From NCBI GenBank assembly GCA_013433145.1, contig CM024183.1:2245001-2309000 (forward strand): a stretch of DNA of 64,000 bases, written 5' to 3'. The DNA comes from Ascaris suum. Its lineage: Eukaryota; Nematoda; Chromadorea; Rhabditida; Ascarididae. The translations under genes and the position numbers were made by a program. A model generated the notes under the pieces. That model made no database searches. It saw only the letters and a program-made list of their open reading frames with translations, and was not told where the DNA came from. This document shows positions 27,574-50,175 of the stretch, piece by piece; the first letter of the stretch is position 1, and each line of letters begins with the position of its first letter.

Positions 27574-27776
27574 TGTAGTCTCTAGACTACTCCACTGAAT
27601 ATTTTCTGCTTTCTTTGGTTTTCTTTCACACTTGTCGTTTATTCCCGTACGGCTTGTGTGTTGCCGTTGAACGGCTGACGTCGTCTTTCATTGGGAAGTA
27701 ATTCCCAACTGTTGTTATCTTTGTTTTATTGAATATTGCAAACGTGGAAGTCCTGAATCTGCTAGTCAAGGTTCAG

Positions 27777-27871
27777 GGTTCACTTCCTAACCAAGCAGCC
27801 AAGATTTCGGAACTGCCAAGTACCCCGAGTCCGTCCTCTTCACTTGTCGTACCGCCAAGGCATCAGCCAAG
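27777..27871 (+). CDS. mab-10: mab-10 alternative upstream exon (Ser/Pro-rich)
   Basis: A Ser/Pro-rich open segment (ISELPSTPSPSSSLVVPPRH is part of it) runs from a GGTTCAG acceptor to a weak GTTTAT donor at 27872. The frame is open back to a TAA at 27699 but has no ATG, so it needs an upstream start exon. It leaves two bases, so it can splice to 28392 or directly to 28617 without breaking the frame. The composition suits the flexible N-terminus of a NAB protein. It could also be 5' UTR or chance. Confidence 0.4.
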
Positions 27872-28374
27872 GTTTATATTTCATTTCCTTTGTGCTATTT
27901 TACCGTTAGTAAAATTTAAGTCGCAACAATGAATTGTGACCATTACCTAACGACTAGTAGCATTAATCCTCGATCAATGAAGAATAGAATCATCTAGTTG
28001 AAAAGAAAAGAAATCGGCGAACAAAAGAAGTGAAGGTATAGAAAAAAGATCACAGATATTTATATCTCAGATCTCGTATAGATGAGAAATCAATATTTGG
28101 GAAATGATTCATTTCTCAACACATCTATAAAACATTGAAATATTTAACTATCATAATTAATGAATACCTTCATTTTAAAACTGTGAGATTATTTGCAACT
28201 ATTATTTACGTTGATCAATTAATTAAACTCGTTTAAAATTTACGAGATTTTACCTTATATGATAGAACATATTTCAGGTAATTGAGTAGCGGTATTTTTT
28301 TTGACTTCGAATTATACAACAAAAGAGTTAAATGCATCTCGATTTTAATTTTTAATTCATCATAAATGAATTGA

Positions 28375-39200
<10,826 letters not shown>

Positions 39201-39254
39201 AAATCAATCAAACATTCACAAAAGAGTTTTAAAGATAGCGTCTCTTGTAGGTTT

Positions 39255-39470
39255 ATGGCACCGGAATCCTTCACAAAAGAGACCACCAACAGTTTTCGTT
39301 GTTCAAATTGTATGTCGGAGTATTCGTTTCTCCATTCATTTTCAGTTGGTAAAGAATTTCGGCGATATTTTGCAGTATGGGATAGCGGCTCGATAAGGAG
39401 CTGCGAAATTGAGGAGTTGAGAGACGGGCGGTTAGTTTGTAATACTTGTGTTGTGGGAAAGCTGGCATAA
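39255..39470 (+). CDS. Short ORF with two CxxC pairs directly behind mab-10
   Basis: ATG 39255 opens a 71-codon ORF to TAA 39468-39470. A TCTTGTAG acceptor ends at 39250, only 50 nt after the mab-10 stop. It has a CSNC pair, an intervening stretch with FSVGKEFRRYFAVWD, and RDGRLVCNTCVVG. The spacing recalls the N-terminal zinc-binding part of the SINHCAF/FAM60A family (C-x2-C, a Phe-rich middle, ICNACV), but similarity is limited and I see no exon for the next conserved part. It may be a downstream trans-spliced gene, an alternative mab-10 end, or chance. Confidence 0.3.
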   Translation: MAPESFTKETTNSFRCSNCMSEYSFLHSFSVGKEFRRYFAVWDSGSIRSCEIEELRDGRLVCNTCVVGKLA

Positions 39471-39712
39471 ATCATGCTCGAAACAAAACAATTGACGAAG
39501 ATTCTTTAAAGGACTTCATCTTTGGGTCTCTCTATGGGCCACTTGTCCTATGACACAGCCATCACTGAAGTTTCTTTCTTTCCGTACATCCGGCAATACA
39601 AGTAATGGGAATCATTTGAAAATTTCAATATCCACAGTGGTAACGGTTAAAATGTGCGTTCCTTTGCGTGGGATTCGTTGGAATGATACAAATTCATTGT
39701 TTATAGGCGATG

Positions 39713-39718
39713 AATAAA
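39713..39718 (+). terminator. Putative mab-10 poly(A) signal
   Basis: Canonical AATAAA about 510 nt after the mab-10 stop codon, followed within 30 nt by a mixed sequence without further coding. The best candidate, but not proof of the cleavage site. Confidence 0.4.
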
Positions 39719-40442
39719 TGAGCAGTCACAGAAATGCTCATGTAACAAACTTAGATTGCATTTTAGGATAAGAGCAGCATAAATGCTACAACTGCGAAGA
39801 AATTATGAGCAAGTTGCGAGTGATGTGCTAAACCTGTTACTACTGAAAAACCATTTTTACTTTCATGACCACGATGCGATAAGTATACGATGATAGAGGT
39901 GATTAGAGGTGGAATCTTTATAAAATGTGGTGTAGATTGCAAGTTCACTTCATTTATGGCTAAACTATTCTATCTGATCATGAATGAATGGACTAATTTT
40001 GATTACGGTCATGAAATGGACTACATTTGGCGAGTCTCAAAAGGATTGCCTATGTAATAAAGAATTAAGCGAACAGATTGGTTGTGTGATCGGTGTAAGT
40101 TGTGGTGTGCATGACCAAACATTTTGTTTTTGTTAATTTCTTTTTCCGTTAATTTTCCCTTCCAAACACATAAATGCACTATATGTGGATGAAACGTGTG
40201 ATATGTATACTGTGCTGTGTTAAAAATACCAAAAAAAAAAACAACCAAATGCCCGTCGTTCGCCCATTTATTGTTTTTCACTATTTTCCTATACGCATCT
40301 TCTCTACAGTAAACACATTGAAGACAGCATCACACTAATAGAGACATTTAACATTGTTTCGTGCAAAATTTGTCTTTTTGATATTCGATTCTGCATATCG
40401 TTCCAAAACGTTGCCCGCTCCAGATTCCGTATGCTGGCTCAC

Positions 40443-40607
40443 CTCAGTCAACTGACCGATTCTTGATAGCGCAATACCAGAGTATTTAATTGGAAAATGT
40501 GGAGGGAATGGGGATAAACACATACAACACTGGTCAGCAGCAAAGCCACAAACCATCAATTGCGCGTCTGCACCACCATCTAGATGTCTCGTAGGGTTCA
40601 AGTACAT
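40443..40607 (-). CDS. Candidate first exon, Cys-containing
   Basis: From ATG 40607 the minus strand is open for 55 codons to a strong donor GAG|GTGAGC at 40443 (phase 0). The segment includes DGGADAQLMVCGFAADQCCM and PPHFPIKYSGIALSRIGQL. Base composition is richer than its surroundings. No partner exon found and no family recognised. Confidence 0.3.
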
Positions 40608-40609
40608 GA

Positions 40610-43600
40610 GTAGTACAATTCAAGGGCGTACCACATCACAACCGCACATACCACCGGTTATATGATGGTTATGCATTAATGGACCTAAAGGCAAACGGGT
40701 CTGATAATGCACAGGCACAGAAGCAGAGAAAGAACGCGTATCATTACACGACCTCGAAATGAGTCAATGCGTGAGCGCTTCCTTTAATAGTGGCGCGCCA
40801 TCCCAACAAATTCATCGGAAGTTGAGTTTAATTTGCAGACGAAGAGTTCGGATTTTGGAATGCTTTTAACGATAACAGTTGATTAGAATCTCGGAGGAAG
40901 TTCTTATCTAAGAATGGGATATCTAAAACTTGGAAAGGGCAACCAAAAAGTCCACAGCGATACTTTAACACCTCGATTTTGCGGTCTAAAATGAAGGTTA
41001 TTTTAATTTTAGGATTACCGACAGAAGAGCGTCAATACCATTTCAAGGTAGAAATAAATAGTTTAGATAGAAGGGAAACTCGTCCGCTAAAAATTTCGAA
41101 AACTTTCGATCCTAAGAAATTTTTTATTCTTTAGTAAAATGTACTAACTTCTCTCATCTAACGTCGGCTAACATGTGACGATAGAGGATGTGAAGAGACT
41201 TTAACTCTTTAGGTTAAAATAAAAAATCGTGTTGTTTAGATTCTTGGAACCTAAAACGATTAACCTACTGTACAATGCGTAAAAAATCGATTAAATTTTT
41301 AGCAAATGGCTGATTTTTCTGGTTTGTGGAAAGTAAATGTATGTTGTTATGTTGTACGAGAGTCGTATATTTGTGAGTATGGAGACTTCCCACATGCCAA
41401 ATATTAATCTCCTTTTGGAATTGAAACATAAATGAATTTTATGTGTTTAAAATTTTACACCTATTATATAGAGAAATAATTGGAATAACCTACGGTTGAG
41501 GTGAGATGACGCGAAAAAATCCTATACTTATTACGAGTTGCTCATTATAAAAGCTGTTTTTATGAAACAACTGCGAAAGAAACAGAAGGATGTTGTGAGG
41601 AAAACTTAGGAATTTCTTTTTTTTAAGCGTATTTACAGTTTTATAAAAAATTTACACTTTTTGGGAAATTTCTTAATTCGTTCTTGCGTACTTGCAAGAA
41701 AAGTGGGAAGTAATTTCATAGCACTCAATATAAGGGGATAATTTGAGATGTTATGAGAGAGGGGCTTATAGATGGCGAAGAACGATATCTGGTTTTTCGA
41801 TTTGGATGAAAGATGAAAATCGAAGAAATAAAGAGAGAGTAGACTTACAGCCGAATATATGCCAATCCCATCAATTTAAGTAAACAAAATACGAGAAGTG
41901 CATTCAGAAGCTTGCTTTAAGAATACACTCCACCTACTCAGAAAGCTGTTAGCGAGGGAAAATGAAAATCATCCATAACGTACCTTTCTCGAACGTGATG
42001 CTGTAGAGATTACAATGACGAATAGTAGGAAGGAATGAAGGGAGGCAGGTGCCATTCACTAGGAAGCCGGGCTCTTTGAGTTCTTACGACGACCGAACGA
42101 CTTAGTTGCACAAGTTACCACACCAGCTTGACCATAACTGGACAAATTGGCACTGTTGAACAGTTTGTTGGCCGGACAACAATTTGTATTCTCAAGCAAT
42201 AACAGCTTTCAATGCACTATGTCATTACCGGAGAATACCTTTTGCTGCTTCAGCCATTCTAAACACAGACCACCATCAACACACTGCGCTCGTTGCAACT
42301 GTCATCCACCTGTAAGATATGAGATCCCGAGTGAGCGCCTTGTGCAATGGATGGCTTCTGGGGCGAAAAGGTTCGGGCTACACTCGCCTCTTCTATCAAC
42401 AGATTATAACTTGTATAGACAAAAAAGTGTATACAGTGAAAAGATGTGACATATAAAGGGCATATATCTATACCAGGATGTTATATATGGAGAGACAGAT
42501 TACCGCAGATCGCACATCCCTTTACAAAAAAAGTTTTGTAGCTGAGTCGTTGAATTTTAGTGAGTCTCATCTCCATCTACAATTGGTGAAGAATACATCC
42601 TCATTTGTAGGATCACGTTCACGGTAACGTTGTTCAACACATGCAATAATTCTTCACGGTACGCAGGGCAAATCAAATGATGTATTTCCAGTTGTCAGCG
42701 AAATCCGCCTAAAATCCCAAATTTTCACTGCCTTCTTGCGATTGCTTTACTTCTTTAATAAAATCCGAAATTTCACGAGGGTTATCCTTCATTGATATAT
42801 TCTCGTCATTATCACATTTCTTTACTTCCTTACGCAATTTGAAAGAAAAATAATATCAACCGTAATAAGAACATATCATAGCGACATCATTTCTCTGTGT
42901 ATGGATGCAAGTGCCTGTCTGTATCTGTATCTGTATGTCGTCAAGTACTTTTGAGTTGAAGACTCATGAAACCAGTTAAGAAAGTCGGTGAACATATTAC
43001 CTATCATAGATCAACTTCATATAACATACTTTATCCTGGAGACGATATTTCACAGTGATCCATAAACTTTAAAGAAACTATTGATATTTGAAGTAGGGAA
43101 AAATCGCACGCATTTTTTTTCACTTTACAACGGTCAGATTGCAAAAAAAAAGGATCTTTAATAAAAGATTTGCATGAGTGATAGGAAGATTTTCAATCTA
43201 AGAGGCATTACTTCAAATAGATTTGTTTGTTGCCAACATAGTAGACCTGTTCATGAAGTGAAAGAAATACAAAGGCGCGTATTGTGAACGCTCCTTTGGC
43301 GCACTTTATCAATTTTTCTAAACGAATCTATGCACATGAAAAGTTTTCAAAAGATGTGCCAGCTTAGTTACTAAAATATATAATTAGAGCTTTTGCAATG
43401 TAAGCTAATTCAATAAATAAAATAAACAAAATGAATAGCATCGTTGCAAAATGCTTGAAAATAGAGTCATTTGATAAAATATTTAGCGCTTCAACAATAG
43501 TGAATAATAAAGTAATCTTGCGGATATTTCACCTTTATTTATGAGTAGTTTTGTTGATGTGGTAAATTACAGTTAAGAACTACCTGATATATGGATGTCG

Positions 43601-46600
43601 AATAGGTAAGAAGAAAAATAAGAAGATTTTCGACGATCCTATCGTAACAAATCCTGGTTGATATAACAGTCTATGGATGATTTAGATGTCCACATATTCA
43701 ATTTAGCCCAATTCAATTCATTTCAGTTCAATTCAGTCCTGATGGCGTGCTACAACAAACGAATGTAGTAACCGTTGAATCTAGAAACTCAAACACTTTG
43801 AAGCCTGAAATTTTTTTTAGTTGAATTTCCATTGTATTTGAATTAAATCGATAGGACCTTTGTGAAGTGAATTAAATAATCGATATGATGAATGAGGATA
43901 TATGGAATAAAAGCATAAAATTCTATTAAAAAGAATGACATCAATAGGCGTATCGATTTCGATAAGAGAAACTTATTCAACCTTACTTATGGTGAATTTC
44001 GTTTAAAAAAATCCATATTTAATTCTGGAAATCTTCTCCTCCCATTGAAATATTAACATTAGAGGTATAGGTAAATTACATATTCGCAACTATTCGCTAA
44101 TTTCTCGTAGATAAGTCAATGAATTCATTTGTAATAAATGTGCTATTAGCTAGTTAAATCAAGAATCGATTCTTATAAATCCTATACATTATAGCTGTGA
44201 AGTGTTGCCAAATTTTCATTCCCCATAATATCGATTAATTTGATTCTAATTGCTAATTCTTTAGATATATTTGATGGAACTCCAACTCATTTGAAATAAA
44301 TTTAAAAACGATACAATTATCTGTCAATTAGACGATAACAATATAACCCCACAAAAATGATTTTCTTTTGTTGCCGTTTTTTGGTCGATCTAATATTGTG
44401 CCGATAGCGGGAGAAATTTCAGTGATTGGCGACAGGGAACCATGTCTACAGGCTTCAATTTTTTTTTTCTGATGTCTTCATATTCGCTGCTCCTTCTCCT
44501 TCTCTATTCACCGCTTTTTCGTCGCCCGTGAGCTCGTGTAATCGAAAAAAAACGCCCTTATCTCCCCTTCCACCACCCTTGCCCACAACACTAATGTAGC
44601 GGAAAAATTTCGCATTTTGGAATGTTGAAATAGATCTATCATCTGGTTACGAAACAATATTCCAACAACATAGTTCAATTTCCTTATGATCGAAGTGTCG
44701 CTTTTTATTAAAACTCTTTTGGAAAATCTCTTTTTTAACATCATATTTCCTAATAATGAATAACACATTTTCTTCTCAAAAAGAGTCCCTTAAGCGGTAA
44801 GTGCCAATAGGGGCGCAAAAGCCAAGAGGCAATTCATTATTAGCCAATTGCCTTAGGGATCCCGTTGAAAATGAAAAGTTTTTTTTAGAAATATGGAAAA
44901 AAAAGCTACTTTTAGGGTATATTCATCGAAATATTTCGAAGAAAAATATTAGCTCATTAATGAGTTGAGCTAACCCACAAACCGCACCGCTCCCTCCTCA
45001 ACATAATCGCTTTCATTTTAATTTTTTCTCATTCTTAAATCTTATGTATTTAGCATATTCCTTCTAGTTGAAAATTCTATAAGAAATACTCATTGCTTTT
45101 CTTCTGTTCGCAAGCTTTCGTCGAGAATGCTACACAGATACCTTGGAAAGCGCAAATATACCTCAGACAATTTTTTACGTGCCATAGTTAAGGTTTGGAC
45201 ATGCCGCCATTAAATTACGGATAATTTAAAGCGTACCTTGAGTAAATTTCAGATATTTCAAGCACATCTCAATAATTTCAATGAGAGTAAGCAACGTTGC
45301 TTACGCAGTAGTTTAACCAGTAAATGATAACGACGAAAGCTTGATTAGGAGACGGCTAAAAAGGAAACTGGCCAAGACGATACGAAATGAGCGCAGCTTT
45401 TCTCCGCCTTCTTCGTTTACAGTTAGAAACTCCTCAACGATTGTCCATCTGTTTTTGGAGAAGCACACCATTAAACGCCAAATAAAAGCTAATCTCAATA
45501 AAATTCTCAGATTTTGCACTCAAATTTGGTGTAATCTTTGCCAAGAGAAGCTATCTTTAAGAATAAAACTCCTTCTTGGAAAATTCTATTTCAAGTAACA
45601 TAAGGACCCATTTAGTTTCAAAAAAAAATGACCCAATACATTAGCGTAAAAGGTTGCTTATATTCCGTTAAAGTTCTTTAGAGCTTCTTTTGAATCACAT
45701 TGAACCTAGCGATAATCCTCCCCCTCCCCCCCTCCTCCCTTTCTTCCAAACCTTCTTTGGAATAACTTCTCTTCTATAAAGACTACTGCAGTTCTATTCC
45801 TCTGAAAAATTGGCTTAAAAAATTAAAATCAAACAAACGCTCACCACGCTGAATTTGCTTTTGCGGACCCTCTGTTCTCACCAGATTTCTCATTTATAGA
45901 CGTATTTCATAAAATTGCCACTCAAATGAGGTTCAGCAGAAGTACTACTATAAGCAAAAAATCCAAAATCTTCATTTTCATGGACTTTAAATTCCTGCAA
46001 TGGATGAAAATACGAAAGAGCCTTCAAAAGGTTCTATCATCTTCACTCACTTTTGCTTAGCTTTATCTCTCATCAGCATCTCTGCTGATTATATGTAAAA
46101 ATGAATGTGAATATAAAATACTTGTTGTTTTAGAATTTCGATCGCATTTCGATCGAATAACTTATTGCTTTTTGTCTACTGTTATAATAATATGAATTCG
46201 ATCGAATAATATGAATATAATTTGTCAACTGTTAAATAACTCAAGTGTATTGGGTAGGTCGAAAACAGAATCCAATTGAACGGATATCCCAAAAACAAAT
46301 GCGGTTTTTTTTCTTCAATTATTCATACATACTCCATGTTATAGTATAACAATAGCGTTACTAGATTTGCAGACTTTGTCTTGAGTCATAGACAAACCGG
46401 TCTTTTCTGTATTTACTTTAGACAGATAGTTGTATAACGTATACATTGAGGGCCGTTAAAGACTGCCAAAGTGACATCCCGTTAATTTCAATCCATTGAG
46501 TAAACTACACTAGAATTGAATCTAAATTTAAATCTAACTCGAAAAATTTCGATTAGATAAAATTAGCAAATCACTGCTATCACTTGCATTGATTGCTTTT

Positions 46601-47815
46601 TGAGACTTCTATTTATCAACGCATACAGATCGCTATAAACTTCATTGTATGTGATTAGACTTTAGAAGGAAGAGTTTTAGCTGAAAACTACTCTCTAGCA
46701 AGCAAAACGAGATGTTAAATACCTGGTCTAGTTTTAGGTATATTAGTTGAGGTATTCGACAAAGAATATGTTTATATGATGAGTGTTCTTAAACGAATAT
46801 TTCATAAAAATACGAGCATTATCGAGAAGAGCATTAAACTATTCTCGATATTGATGCAACTTCAATAAGTTTCCCTTCTGAATGGAATTGGTTGAGCGAC
46901 TTGACATCAGAATTATTTATATCATTCATAAGTGATATGGGAGAAGAGAGCATGCATATAGATATAATAAAAATGTGAAGTGTCTCATTCTCTTATTATT
47001 TCATCGGCTCTAAACTATCGCTACGTGTTCCAAGTGCCAAAAAAAAAATTTTTTTTTTAAATTTCTTAATCATTCACCGTATAGTTTCAAATATTTAGGA
47101 ATGAAGTAACGAGTTTAAAATTTTAAATGATTTTTAATGCAAAAAATTTTTTTTCTTTATTGTCTTAATTCTTTCTCTTCGGTAAGATGCAACTACTTGA
47201 ATGCATTTATTCACTTTTTAATACTTTTACAGTGAATATATATTCCTAATATATTTGAGTCTAAGGAAGGAGAAGAGAATTTGACATTATTATCAAACTG
47301 TTTCAATAATTTCACTAACATATATTCGATTAAGTGAAATCAATAGATGAGAAGTCCACATAAGTTAACATAAGACAATAATGAAGTAACAACTTTAAAG
47401 CATTCCGGCTAGAGCGGGATCATCTAGATGTACCATCTAGAGGATTTTTTTAGTGATTGTCGTTTAGCATAAAGAAAAAGTAATTCTAGCTAGCATAGAA
47501 ACCTGGTTTTAATTCTCTTCCAAATGCCAGATATATTATGCTGGATTAATGTTAGCTAAAAGAGTGACAGATGCTATTTAAGGGAATACGAATCTAGAAA
47601 GCATTTCGCGGTAGCAATCTTGAATACTGCACTCGTCGGTCTCAGTCGAAATGCCCAACGAGAAGTAAATATTATAGAGTTCAAAAAAATACATCATGCG
47701 TATATGAACAATTTTAACGCCTCTAGTTATGTCTCATTTTAATGCCTCATTTTCTCATTGCTCATTCATGGTCGATGAAGAAAGAACTTTGTGCAGTCAC
47801 TGAAGGAAGAGTGTG
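40610..47815. other. Non-coding: no supported gene
   Basis: AT-rich unique sequence. A region at 42,120-42,450 is somewhat richer and has a frame from ATG 42222 to a GTAAGA donor at 42303 (SKHRPPSTHCARCNCHPP), too short to call. A local duplication with TCGATCGAATAA lies at 46,140-46,215. Confidence 0.5.
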
Positions 47816-48134
<319 letters not shown>

Positions 48135-48387
48135 AAACTATGAATATATTTCACATAAATGTGCCACAAAATCAAAATTTCTTCATATAGTGCAGATGAT
48201 AATTAAAGGTTTTCAGGTATATCGTTTGAATTTACCGACAATGAGACATAATAAGTAGCAATATCGATAGTGGGGAAGGATATGAGAGGGTAACAAAGTA
48301 GTGACAAGCAATAGGACCATTGTTGGGGTGAGGAACTAGCAAGAGAAAACAGCGCATAGCTATTGCGATAGATAGGGGCAAACGTAA

Positions 48388-48558
48388 TTAGTGGACCCTC
48401 TCTGCAAGTACTGATGTCGCTGCAGGCGGCGCATCATCACCGTCATCCTGCACGGCGCCGATCACACGCGACGCGTCCTCGTTGTCGTCGTAAGCTTGAC
48501 TAGCAAATGCATCCGTAAATGGAATCGAAGCATTGAAATGGCAACCCGCTATACACTG
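48388..48558 (-). CDS. Terminal exon of an unidentified minus-strand gene
   Basis: A G+C-rich segment in AT-rich surroundings, open in one minus-strand frame from an ACTAG acceptor above 48558 to TAA 48390-48388 (56 residues). It reads CHFNASIPFTDAFASQAYDD and continues as an acidic tail with IGAVQDDGDDAPPAA, ending AERVH. Alternative acceptors at about 48548 and 48497 keep the same frame. No family recognised; upstream exons should lie to the right. Confidence 0.45.
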   Translation of the reverse strand, partial: QCIAGCHFNASIPFTDAFASQAYDDNEDASRVIGAVQDDGDDAPPAATSVLAERVH

Positions 48559-49904
48559 CTAGTGAATACTGCTTACCTCTTATGTTGCAAATGTTTAAGT
48601 GAAACATGACAATATTTTAAGCCGGTTGTCACTTTTTCAGCTAATAACTGCAGTACCGAAAAACTGGAACTAGTAGGTAGTCTATATTCAAAAATTATTA
48701 TATAATGAATAAAAAATAAATTTGTAAGTGGGCTATTAGATTTCCGAGTAGAAACATCAGTACCATAGTTGTGGGTTGTTTATATTGCTGAGATTTGTTG
48801 TCGATTATAATCGAAAAGTGAAGTTCTGTTGTGGGAAAATGAAGAATATATATGAATTAATTGTAGGATTATTTTTCATTTTCGATAGCTTCTTTTTGAT
48901 TTTCAGAGTATTCGTACGCTAGGATTTAGGCCCAGGATGAAGTGTTCTTTCAAAGGAAGGCTTTTTTGCGAACATATTGGATCGTTTGAGTATGTATTTT
49001 ACGATTCAAATCAAAAACAGGCTTCAAAAATTGCCAAATTCTTGCAAGGTGTCCTCGTTAGCTCGAGTTCTGTGTCAGCGACTCAAATTTTGAAGTGATA
49101 ATCATGAATTAGCGCTCAGAATGGATTTTCAAAATCTTCAACTTTTACAGCCTTTACAAGTACAACATGAATCGGTTTCACTATCGTTAAGGTTTTTTTG
49201 CATAACCTACACCTCAGAGTGCCCCAGTATTCTACATATGTCCATGCCTGTATTCAGGAGATCGTCGAAACAGTGTGTGAATAGTGCCTCAATGTTAGGA
49301 CGTATAATGCTACTGTATGCTATAAAATGAATACGTTGTATAAAGGTATAACATGAAAGACGACATCATAGATGAAGAAAAGCGTTTTGTACAGTACTTT
49401 TATATTGCGAGGATCGGTGTGTCGGAACGCAAAGATATATTGTTGAATGAAATGCCGAATCATTGCAACTCACTATGTGCTGTTGTTCATTTAGTATTTT
49501 TATTGAGATATTATGTTCATATTCATCAAGACATTTTACCCTCATATTCACACAGAAAGCGTTTCAATTTCCTATTTTGATCGCACCTTGTAAAACTTCA
49601 AAAACGCCATGCTGACAAATAATCGTTAACAAAAACGACAAATAACGGATCCCGTTAGAAAACAATTCTCGTGTCGTTTTCTATCGGTTTTTCAGACTCA
49701 CGTGCAAGTAATTGAGGTGCTTTTCGATCGGATAGCCATCTAACCTTTCTCTTCCCTTTCTTTGTCCCCTTTCACCACTTCCGACTTTCCGGTCGGGGTT
49801 CTTCCTCATGTAATTACTTTCAGCCTCAATCACTTTTAATCAGAAATTTTCTCCGCATAGCATACAACCAATGCTGCATACTCAAATGCTTCCGAGAGTG
49901 ACCC

Positions 49905-50175
49905 AGTAATGAGTAGAGCACATGAAGGCAATTCTCGGGGTATCAAAAGAAGCGGCAGGCATCCACTACCGAAGAAATATATGGGCGCTTGTCCCGGAAA
50001 ATTACTTCCCCGCATGGTCTAGTTTCATTATGGCATTGCGTGACCGGGAAGCTGCCTCTTTGCCCTATCGCGACGACTTGTGCGCACTTCCTGCAGCCGG
50101 CACTTTGGCCTATCGAACGATCCAGAAGGTCGTTGTCGGGCTGCCGATGCGGCCATCATTGAGAGGAAATTAGAG
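49905..50175 (+). other. G+C-rich exon-like island, frame unresolved
   Basis: About 270 nt markedly richer in G+C than its flanks. A plus-strand ATG at 49909 behind GACCCAG opens a 37-codon frame. Another plus frame stays open from 49922 to TAG 50173 (includes YRRNIWALVPENYFPAW). At least two minus frames are open over most of the island. It is probably an exon or a decayed repeat, but frame and strand cannot be chosen. Confidence 0.35.

Larger units (their letters stand above)
39201..39740 (+). other. mab-10 3' flank / putative 3' UTR
   Basis: An AATAAA at 39713-39718 is the first canonical poly(A) signal behind the mab-10 stop; a second is at 40056-40061. In C. elegans the mab-10 mRNA is repressed by LIN-41 through its 3' UTR, so this stretch is where equivalent sites would lie. 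I could not identify such sites by eye. Confidence 0.4.

Noticed and set aside
45313..45598. 85-codon plus and 68-codon minus ORFs
   Set aside because: Lys/Arg/Leu-rich random-looking frames in AT-rich DNA on both strands, no signals.
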